Under the pieces are notes generated by a model. It searched no databases. It had not been told where the DNA came from and saw nothing but the letters and a program-made list of their open reading frames with translations. This document shows, piece by piece, positions 1 to 5,515 of a stretch of DNA of 6,996 bases. Source of the DNA: an uncultured Planctomycetaceae bacterium (GTDB lineage Bacteria > Planctomycetota > Planctomycetia > Pirellulales > Pirellulaceae). The position numbers and the translations under genes were made by a program. The stretch spans positions 1-6,996 of the forward strand of contig CAIYOB010000788.1 in the NCBI GenBank assembly GCA_903927685.1, read 5' to 3'. The number at the start of each line of letters is the position of its first letter. The stretch's first letter is position 1.

Positions 1-382
1 AGCGGGCCATGTGGCAACGTGACCAATTATGCCATACTGCCGGTACGGGGGGAAGAAGGCTACGGGAGGAAGGTTAGGCTTAGTCTCCGCCGTGGTCAAA
101 CGCAACGCCGACCACCGGTACGCGGAGAGGACGAGTCCGCGCATCCCGGAGGGATGCCAGTGCCGACGCGGTGCCGAGGAGTTCGGCCCGGACCTGCGAC
201 GAGCACGCGCCGGACGTTGTTTGTCTGGCAGGCCTCCGGCGTGCGCAAACCGTTGGGGGCCACCGTGTCCGGTGGTGTCGCCGCGCTCGACCACCGGCTA
301 CCTTCTGGGAACCCTCCGGGTTCAGGACGCGGCGTGCGACCGTCGCGGGCAGGAAGCGGCACGGGTCTTGTTTCGGGCACCT
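1..382. other. Non-coding, hairpin-rich intergenic stretch
   Basis: No open frame here looks like a protein. The frames that stay open are Arg/Pro/Gly-rich, overlap one another on both strands, and have no ribosome binding site or recognisable domain. The stretch instead contains short perfect inverted repeats, described separately. Nothing recognisable lies in the first 90 bases. A fragment of a gene ending just before the window cannot be excluded. Confidence 0.6.
90..322. repeat. Cluster of short inverted repeats with TCC/GGA loops and a duplicated ACCACCGG stem
   Basis: Several stems can be read directly. 121-126 pairs with 136-141 (CGCGGA/TCCGCG). 141-147 pairs with 151-157 (GCATCCC, loop GGA, GGGATGC). 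232-240 is GCC-TCC-GGC. 310-314 pairs with 318-322 (AACCC, loop TCC, GGGTT). 269-276 pairs perfectly with 290-297 (CCGGTGGT/ACCACCGG); this competes with a second stem at 260-265/270-275 (CCACCG/CGGTGG). A degenerate copy of the ACCACCGG stem sits at 90-96/111-118 with one bulged base, followed by a similar GGTAC versus GGCTAC. From memory, CATCCCGGAGGGATG-type hairpins beside a CCGGTGGT stem recur between genes in planctomycete genomes. That they form one dispersed, non-autonomous repeat family here is inference; no transposase gene is visible. Confidence 0.6.
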
Positions 383-629
383 TGTCGGCTTCAGCCGACA
401 CCCGGTCTGCCACCAGCTTCAGCTGGTGGACCGCGGGCTGCCCCCTCCAACCAACGAGCCGGCTTTAGCCGGGCTTCTCGGTCCGAGGTTTCAACCGAAC
501 CACGGAGCAGGGTGGGCGAATGTCTGAAGACCTGGTGAAGCCCGGCTGAAGCCGGCTAACGGAGAACTCCCGGTCGGGCCGCCCACCAGCTGAAGCTGGT
601 GGCAAACTTGGAGCCGACTGAAGTCGGCT
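383..629. repeat. Mirror-image array of eight short hairpins (four plus four, large imperfect inverted repeat)
   Basis: The left arm holds four palindromes with a TC (or TT) centre. 383-400 is TGTCGGCT/AGCCGACA. 410-429 is CCACCAGCT/AGCTGGTGG. 457-475 is AGCCGGCT/AGCCGGGCT with one bulge. 487-496 is GGTT/AACC. The right arm has the counterparts in reverse order with a GA centre: 522-531 GTCT/AGAC, 539-557 AGCCCGGCT/AGCCGGCT, 583-602 CCACCAGCT/AGCTGGTGG, 612-629 AGCCGACT/AGTCGGCT. Spacings also mirror: 9 and 9 nt between the outer two hairpins of each arm, and 27 and 25 nt between the second and third. The innermost pair is short and would not be called alone. The array may act as a REP-like element, RNA structure or protein-binding site; no function is shown by the sequence. 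Confidence 0.85.
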
Positions 630-909
630 GAAGGACTCGAACCCAGCCCGGGCGGTGCGGGCGGGGACCTCTTTGCGGAATCTCCACGGCAAACTCGCCT
701 CAATCCGCTTACGATCATGCCTGTCCGTTCTCTTTTTCTCCCCAGTTCATCCAGGTGCGGCGGGGGCACGCCGGGGTGGCCCTCTCCACGGGCCTCCGGC
801 ACGACCGGCCCCCACCGCGCAAACACTCGCCACCGTGCCCAGTATAGCTTGAGCCTTGACGGCACACTGGTCCCGGCGAGGCATTCTGGTCCGCGTGTCT
901 GCCGGCGCT

Positions 910-943
910 GCGTTCGCCGAGGGCCTGCGCTCGCCGAGGGCCG
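910..943. repeat. 17-bp tandem duplication
   Basis: Two adjacent copies occupy 910-926 and 927-943. Both contain TCGCCGAGGGCC (914-925 and 931-942). The copies differ at the fourth base (T versus C) and at the last base. This is most simply a small replication-slippage duplication in the leader. A role as a pair of operator half-sites is possible but unsupported. Confidence 0.7.
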
Positions 944-991
944 CTTGCCGTGCGCTGGAGAGCAGGCGATAATGGCCAAGTTCGGCAGCGT

Positions 992-995
992 GAGG
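992..995 (+). promoter_or_regulatory. Ribosome binding site (GAGG) for an ATG at 1003
   Basis: GAGG sits 7 nt before the ATG at 1003, a normal Shine-Dalgarno distance. By contrast the sequence just before the ATG at 1080 (CTCCGTCAACTCCTTGA) has no such motif. This favours translation of the first gene beginning at 1003, in a frame that is closed before the main domain is reached. Confidence 0.5.
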
Positions 996-1002
996 ACCGA
1001 CG

Positions 1003-1116
1003 ATGGAAAGTGCAGGGAGCAGCAACGAGGCGGGAAGGCCCCGCCATTGGATGCAGTTCACGCTCCGTCAACTCCTTGAATGGTTTTGGGCCGGGCGCTG
1101 GGAAAACCGGCATTGA
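1003..1116 (+). pseudogene. Displaced N-terminus of the GspG-like gene (37-residue frame ending at 1116)
   Basis: The frame opens with an ATG preceded by GAGG and encodes 37 residues containing MQFTLRQLLEW (from residue 17, ATG at 1051). A start of the form M-(R/Q)-F-(S/T)-L-R-x-L-L is common in small planctomycete membrane proteins. The frame stops at 1114-1116, while the neighbouring frame from 1080 continues with LGRALGKPALIQ and a membrane helix. Adding one T to TTTT at 1084-1087 would join the two as LLEWF-LGRALGKP. So this is probably the true beginning of the next gene, cut off by a one-base deletion or a sequencing or assembly error. An independent leader peptide is a less likely alternative. 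Confidence 0.5.
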
Positions 1117-1730
1117 TTCAATCGTCGGTGACGGCGCTGCTGGTGTTCACGATCACTTACCTGGCCTGCTGGATGAGCCTGGGTGACAGCCACGTCATGG
1201 AACTCCGGCCCTCGATGCTTGCGCGGGCGGAAATGGAGTGGCTCCATGACACGCTGGCGAAGCACGCCGAGGCGGATGGAGCCCTGCCGGACCGTCTGGC
1301 GGATGCCTCCGGACTTGGTGGTCGGGAGCTTCAACTCGATTCGTCCGGTCAGCCTCTCGATCCTTGGGGGCATCCGTATCACTACCGGCCCAGCGGGGAC
1401 CGTTTTGAGCTCGCGAGCCTGGGCCGCGACGGCCGAAGCGGCGGTGTCGGACTGGATGCAGACGTAACACTCGACGGCGGCAGCAGTCCGCCGCAGACGC
1501 GACTGCCGATCTCTCAGTTTTTGTTCGAGACGACGGGCAGCCGCAGCGTGTTCCTGGTCGCATTGGTCGCGAGCGTGCTTTCGGGCAGCCTATGGCTCCG
1601 CTCGACCCGGCGTGAATCGCTGCCGCTGAGAGCCGCCGTGGCAGGGATCGCCGCCGCCACGCTATTCACCGTGCTCGTGGCGTCGTTCCTGGCGGCCTTT
1701 CATGTCGCGGCCTCGCAGTCAGGGCACTAG
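1080..1730 (+). CDS. Membrane protein with GspG/T2SSG-like domain, three predicted helices
   Basis: 216 residues from the ATG at 1080; the natural start may be 1003 in another frame (see the displaced N-terminus). A membrane helix is predicted at about residues 13-34. A soluble region follows (about 41-135) whose end matches the C-terminal signature of type II secretion major pseudopilin GspG: LDPWGHPY at 93-100, then SLGRDGRSGG at 113-122, then D126 and D128. In GspG proteins the acidic residues of this part bind calcium. Two more hydrophobic helices follow at about 156-173 and 184-206, which a true pseudopilin does not have. No prepilin peptidase site (G followed by F-T-L-x-E) is evident. 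I infer a membrane-anchored planctomycete protein that borrowed the GspG fold, not a working pseudopilin, and its function is unknown. It ends 3 nt before the next start, suggesting cotranscription and coupling. Confidence 0.75.
   Translation: MVLGRALGKPALIQSSVTALLVFTITYLACWMSLGDSHVMELRPSMLARAEMEWLHDTLAKHAEADGALPDRLADASGLGGRELQLDSSGQPLDPWGHPYHYRPSGDRFELASLGRDGRSGGVGLDADVTLDGGSSPPQTRLPISQFLFETTGSRSVFLVALVASVLSGSLWLRSTRRESLPLRAAVAGIAAATLFTVLVASFLAAFHVAASQSGH
1721..1724 (+). promoter_or_regulatory. Ribosome binding site (AGGG) for the GTG at 1734
   Basis: AGGG lies in the last codons of the preceding gene, 9 nt before the GTG start. With the 3-nt gap between stop and start, it points to translational coupling of the two genes. 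Confidence 0.4.
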
Positions 1731-1733
1731 CAC

Positions 1734-2177
1734 GTGAGATTCCGCTATCTTCGGGATCCCCTGTTTCTCCTGTGCCTGGTCGTCTACGGCGCCAACCGGT
1801 TGCTGGAGGATTGGGGAATCAGCCCAACCTTGTTTCGTTCGTATCTGAATGACGTGATCTGTATCCCGTTCTGGGTCCCGATCATGCTGTGGGCGGAACG
1901 TGCGTCAGGACTCCGCCCGCATGACGATCCGCCGCACGCTTACGAGATGGCAATTCCCCTGGTGTTCCTGGCCGCGGTTTTCGAGGTGATCCTCCCGTCC
2001 ACCCAAGCCTGGCAGGGCTTGACCGTGCCCGACCCGAACGATGTACTGTGCTATGCGGCGGGGGCCAGCATCGCAAGTTGGTTTTGGCAGTGGAGGTATC
2101 ACCCTGGCGATTCTCGTTGGCCTGGCGGCGAGGGGGCGTGCGGGCCAGGCGAGTCGACGTTACCCGGGTCCGAGTGA
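1734..2177 (+). CDS. Small multi-helix integral membrane protein, unknown function
   Basis: 147 residues from a GTG codon. Four hydrophobic segments are visible at about residues 9-25, 41-55, 72-88 and 104-119. A hydrophilic Gly/Pro-rich tail follows from about 121. Candidate conserved motifs are SYLNDVICIPF (36-46), FEVILP (83-88) and DPNDVLCYAAG (100-110). The pattern S-Y-L-N-D-x-x-C-x-P resembles short uncharacterised membrane proteins I recall from Bacteroidetes and Planctomycetes. The last motif faintly resembles the end of VanZ-like proteins, but this is too weak to assign that family. It sits 3 nt after the GspG-like gene and 34 nt before the HzsA-related gene, so it is probably the middle gene of an operon. 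The non-hydrophobic tail looks less conserved than the core. Confidence 0.75.
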   Translation: MRFRYLRDPLFLLCLVVYGANRLLEDWGISPTLFRSYLNDVICIPFWVPIMLWAERASGLRPHDDPPHAYEMAIPLVFLAAVFEVILPSTQAWQGLTVPDPNDVLCYAAGASIASWFWQWRYHPGDSRWPGGEGACGPGESTLPGSE

Positions 2178-2196
2178 GTGAGCGGCCACGTGGCTG

Positions 2197-2203
2197 GGAG
2201 GAG
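2197..2203 (+). promoter_or_regulatory. Strong ribosome binding site (GGAGGAG) for the large gene
   Basis: A purine-rich Shine-Dalgarno, GGAGGAG, ends 8 nt before the ATG at 2212. It is the clearest translation signal in the window and fixes the start of the HzsA-related gene. It also suggests this gene is translated efficiently on its own rather than only by coupling. Confidence 0.75.
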
Positions 2204-2211
2204 AGTGGTTC

Positions 2212-5200
2212 ATGGTGCATCGCGACTGGCCGCTGGCGGTTCTCTGGGCCTGGTCCTGGCTCTTCGTCTGGTGCGGAAACGCTCCCCGTTGCCCGGCAGC
2301 GGACGCAGGTGGGAGCGCCGCTGTAGACGCGGGGATGGTTGCGAATTGGGCGTTCACTGCCGTCGGCGCCGAGGGGGCTCCCGTCTTGGCCGACTGCGCG
2401 GGGGCCTGTCGCGACGTTCTCCGGCCCGTTGGCGGTCCCGGGCCGACCAGCGTCCTGTCGCTGGGCGTCCAGGCGGATGACCCGCAGTACCTGGTCGCGC
2501 CCGTCTCGGCTGACCTGCGGCTCGGTGCGAACTACACCATCGAGGCGTGGGCGCTGCCGACCCGGGTCGCCGGCTGGTGCCGGATCGTGCTGCGCTGGGG
2601 CGAGGCGAAAGACTGGGCCTATCATCTGGCGATCCACGACGGCATGGCCAGCCTGTACCACGGGCAAGCGGATGGGACCTACCGCTCGTGCGAAGGCGGA
2701 CAGATCCGCGCGGGCCAGATGGTTCACCTGGTCGGCGTGGCTCGGCGGAACGAGCAGGCTCCGGCGAACAGCGTGCTGGAGGTGTACCTGGACGGCAAGC
2801 CGGTCGCCACCGCGCCGTTTGACGGCACGGCCAGATCCCTGGATGCGGTGGACGTTGGAATTGGCGACTCGGCAACCGCTCCGTCGCCGCCGGCACGCTT
2901 TCGCGGCTACTTGGCGCAGGTCACGCTCTGGAACCGGGCATTGTCGCCGGACGAGGTTCGTCGGCGGGCGGCCGACTCAGGGCTCGCGCAGCGCGCGGCG
3001 GCGTTGCAGGCCCAATGTCGCGAGGAAGAACTCCAGCGGCTGGTGCGTCAGTTGGCGGAACGAGAACAACTGTTGCAGCAACTCGCCCAGCAGGGCGTCG
3101 AACGTATCGTGTTCGCCGAGCGTGCTCCGGGCCGCGACTATCAGCGCCATTACTATGCCAACTTCGGCTACTCGTGCGTCGAACCGGACTACTGGCTGCA
3201 CGGCGCCGACGGCGGCCGCTTGCTGGTCTTGGATGTTCGGCAGAAACGGCTGGACGTGGTGCTGGACGATCCGGGCGGGGCGATCCGTGATCCGCAGGTT
3301 CACTACGACGGCCACACGATCCTGTTCTCCTACCGCCGCGCGGGCACGCACCACTATCACCTGCACGAAGTCAACGCGGACGGAAGCGGCTTGACGCAGC
3401 TGACCGACGGCCCCTGGGACGATGTTGAACCGACGTACCTGCCGGACGGCGGCATCGCGTTCAGCTCGACTCGCTGTGCCCGGTACATCGGCTGCTGGCT
3501 GGCCCCCAGCGCCATCCTGTTTCGCTGCGATGCCCGGGGAGGCGGCCTGCGGATGCTGTCGTCCGGCAGCTTTACGGAAAACACGCCGCGGGTTCTGCCG
3601 GATGGCCGGATCCTGTACACCCGTTGGGAATACGTCAATCGCGACGCGGTCAGCTTTCATCATCTCTGGACCATGAACCCGGACGGGACCAAGCCCATGG
3701 TCTACTTCGGCAACCAGCAGCCGGGCAGCGTGTTCATCGACGCCCAGCCGATTCCCGGCTCCCGCGCCATCGTGTTCATCGACTCGCCCGGCCACGGCCA
3801 AAACGAGCATGCGGGCGTTGTCGCCACCGTGACGACCGCGGCGGGGCCGAATGCGGTGTCGACCGTCCGGCGGTTGACCAGCCAGCCAGCCTATCGCGAC
3901 CCCTACCCGATCCAGCCGGGGTTGTACCTGGCAGCCCGCGACAACCAACTGGTCGTGCTTGCCGACGACGGCTCGGAGCGGGTCCTGTTCGAGAGCCAGC
4001 AGATGCTGCACGAGCCGAGTGTGATTCAGCCGCGCGACCGGGAATGCCTGTTGTCCGGGACGGCTGAAACGCCGGAGGCGACGGGGACGGTCTTCCTGCA
4101 GAATGCCTACGCCGGGCGGAACATGCAGGGCGTCGCGTCGGGGGCGATCCGCCGCCTGCTGGTGCTGGAGGACTTGCCCAAGCCGGTGAACTTCCACGGC
4201 GGCGGTTCCCAGCCCATCGGCCACGGCGTGACGAGCACCATCAAGCGGATCCTGGGCACGGTGCCGGTCGAGAGCGACGGTTCGGCCCAGTTCACGGTCC
4301 CGGCCCGGCGGAGCATTTACTTTGCCCTGCTGGACGAACGCGAGCGCTCGATCAAGCAGATGCGGAGTTTTGTGACCGTGCAACCCGGCGAGACGGTGGG
4401 CTGTGTGGGCTGCCATGAACCTCGGACGCAAGTCCCCGATCTGTCCGCACGCGCGTCGATTCCCCTGGCGCTGACTCGACCGGCCAGCCCCCTCGAGCCG
4501 ATCGCCGGTGTGCCGGACATCCCCGATTTCCCGCGGGATGTCCAGCCGGTCCTGGACCGCCACTGCGTTCGCTGCCATCGCCCCGAACAATCGGACGGCG
4601 GCATTACGTTGTGCGGCGATCATGGACCGGTCTATTCGCTGGCGTATTACGAGCTGTTCCTGCATTGGCAGATCAAGGACACCCAGGGCGAGCCGCGGCA
4701 CGGGACGGGCCGGCAGCCGGGCAATGATCCGCCGTATGCGACCTACAGTTCGGCTTCGGCGCTGATGAAGTACCTCGACGGCAGCCATCACGGCGCGCAG
4801 CCCGGCCCTCTGGAACAGACACAGGTGCGGCTGTGGATCGACGTCGGGGCCCAGTACGCCGGCACCTATGCCGCGCTGGGAACGGGCCAGATCGGCGGAT
4901 GCTGGCGCAGCAACGAACCGATCCGCATGATGGCCGACGACTGGCCGGAGACAGCGCCGGCGGCCGCGGCGATCGAGCGGCGTTGCGGAGCCTGTCATCC
5001 GAGTCAGCAGTTGCCGCGCCATGTGACCGCCACGATCCCGCTCGATCCGTGGGGCGACATGCTCGCCTGGACGCGGCCGCTGAGCCGCTATTCGCGGCAT
5101 CGCATCTTCAACCTGTCCCAGCCGGAAAAGTCACTGGTGCTGTTGATCGCCCTGGACAAGGCGGCGGGGGGACTGGCGGCAGAATCGCACTCAGCCGTTC

Positions 5201-5511
5201 CGGGCCAGACGGCCAGGCCGGCTCCGGACGAAGACCGCTCGCAGCCTCCGCGCCCCATCCATCATCCCCTGGTCTTTGCCACGGCCGACGACCCGGATTA
5301 CCGAGCCATCTTGACGCACATCGATGCGGCGCGCCGCAAGCTGGACGCGATCAAGCGATTCGACATGCCGGGCTTTCGGCCGAACGAGCACTACGTCCGC
5401 GAGATGAAGCGGTACGGAGTCCTGCCCGCGTCGTTCGACGCGGCCACGGTTCCGGCCGATCCTTACGAGATCGACCGGCGATATTGGGAGTCCTTGTCCC
5501 GAGGGTTCTGA
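2212..5511 (+). CDS. Secreted triheme HzsA-related protein with LamG domain, coiled coil and beta-propeller
   Basis: 1099 residues. Residues 1-30 form a Sec-type signal peptide with a Trp/Leu-rich core, probably cleaved near PAADA. A LamG/concanavalin-like domain spans about 75-250, with N-Y-T-I-E-A-W at 107-113 and LAQVTLWNRALSPDEV at 234-249. A Gln/Glu/Leu-rich coiled coil covers about 255-294. A TolB/PD40-like propeller follows (about 296-640), with NADGSGLTQLTDG-type blades, C422, C428 and C439, and LYTRWEYV at 468-475. The segment from about 664 (IKRILGTVPVESDGSAQF, MRSF, GETVGCVGCHE) matches the middle domain of hydrazine synthase alpha. Three c-type haem motifs are present: CVGCH 731-735, CVRCH 785-789 and CGACH 925-929. 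The end (DDPDYRAILTHIDAARRKL, RFDMPGFRP) also fits planctomycete HzsA-related proteins. It is likely an exported electron-transfer or redox protein, substrate unknown. Kuenenia HzsA, from memory, is about 800 residues; the LamG and coiled-coil parts account for much of the extra length. It is not called hzsA because there are no partner subunits and the special haem tyrosine is not seen. Confidence 0.88.
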   Translation: MVHRDWPLAVLWAWSWLFVWCGNAPRCPAADAGGSAAVDAGMVANWAFTAVGAEGAPVLADCAGACRDVLRPVGGPGPTSVLSLGVQADDPQYLVAPVSADLRLGANYTIEAWALPTRVAGWCRIVLRWGEAKDWAYHLAIHDGMASLYHGQADGTYRSCEGGQIRAGQMVHLVGVARRNEQAPANSVLEVYLDGKPVATAPFDGTARSLDAVDVGIGDSATAPSPPARFRGYLAQVTLWNRALSPDEVRRRAADSGLAQRAAALQAQCREEELQRLVRQLAEREQLLQQLAQQGVERIVFAERAPGRDYQRHYYANFGYSCVEPDYWLHGADGGRLLVLDVRQKRLDVVLDDPGGAIRDPQVHYDGHTILFSYRRAGTHHYHLHEVNADGSGLTQLTDGPWDDVEPTYLPDGGIAFSSTRCARYIGCWLAPSAILFRCDARGGGLRMLSSGSFTENTPRVLPDGRILYTRWEYVNRDAVSFHHLWTMNPDGTKPMVYFGNQQPGSVFIDAQPIPGSRAIVFIDSPGHGQNEHAGVVATVTTAAGPNAVSTVRRLTSQPAYRDPYPIQPGLYLAARDNQLVVLADDGSERVLFESQQMLHEPSVIQPRDRECLLSGTAETPEATGTVFLQNAYAGRNMQGVASGAIRRLLVLEDLPKPVNFHGGGSQPIGHGVTSTIKRILGTVPVESDGSAQFTVPARRSIYFALLDERERSIKQMRSFVTVQPGETVGCVGCHEPRTQVPDLSARASIPLALTRPASPLEPIAGVPDIPDFPRDVQPVLDRHCVRCHRPEQSDGGITLCGDHGPVYSLAYYELFLHWQIKDTQGEPRHGTGRQPGNDPPYATYSSASALMKYLDGSHHGAQPGPLEQTQVRLWIDVGAQYAGTYAALGTGQIGGCWRSNEPIRMMADDWPETAPAAAAIERRCGACHPSQQLPRHVTATIPLDPWGDMLAWTRPLSRYSRHRIFNLSQPEKSLVLLIALDKAAGGLAAESHSAVPGQTARPAPDEDRSQPPRPIHHPLVFATADDPDYRAILTHIDAARRKLDAIKRFDMPGFRPNEHYVREMKRYGVLPASFDAATVPADPYEIDRRYWESLSRGF

Positions 5512-5515
5512 GCGG
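5512..5515. other. Four-base gap between convergent stop codons
   Basis: The plus-strand TGA ends at 5511 and the minus-strand gene's TGA occupies 5516-5518. No independent terminator fits between them. Transcription from each side must end inside the opposite gene or be resolved by another route, so overlapping antisense 3' ends are expected. Confidence 0.8.

Larger units (their letters stand above)
630..1002. other. Leader region upstream of the operon, no gene seen
   Basis: GC-rich DNA between the hairpin array and the first ribosome binding site. The open frames present overlap on both strands and look like GC-driven chance frames. It contains another GGCCTCCGGC block at 791-800, identical to 231-240, and a 17-bp tandem duplication at 910-943. 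The promoter for the downstream genes is expected here, but I see no convincing pair of promoter boxes. Confidence 0.55.

Noticed and set aside
19..538. Overlapping open frames on the plus strand of about 120-170 residues
   Set aside because: They cross the hairpin repeats, have Arg/Pro/Ser-rich low-complexity translations (such as the LPPASAGG-like strings produced by the repeats), and lack ribosome binding sites and domains.
383..629. CRISPR array
   Set aside because: The repeats are palindromes that invert halfway and differ from each other; there are no identical direct repeats with regular spacers and no cas genes.
856..887. Possible promoter, TTGACG at 856-861 with CATTCT at 882-887
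   Set aside because: The spacing is 20 nt, the second box is poor, and planctomycete promoters are not well defined; a chance match is likely.
1370..5065. Shared LDPWG string in the GspG-like protein and near the C-terminus of the HzsA-related protein
   Set aside because: A five-residue match in unrelated structural settings; probably coincidence.
2977..5100. A 707-residue open frame on the minus strand
   Set aside because: It lies antisense to the HzsA-related gene, is rich in Arg, His and Val as expected from the reverse of a GC-rich gene, and shows no domain, while the plus-strand frame has clear signal peptide, LamG and haem motifs.
2212..5511. True hydrazine synthase alpha subunit (hzsA) of an anammox bacterium
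   Set aside because: No beta or gamma subunit genes are nearby, a LamG domain is fused at the N-terminus, and the tyrosine expected four residues after the CxxCH histidine is missing at all three motifs.
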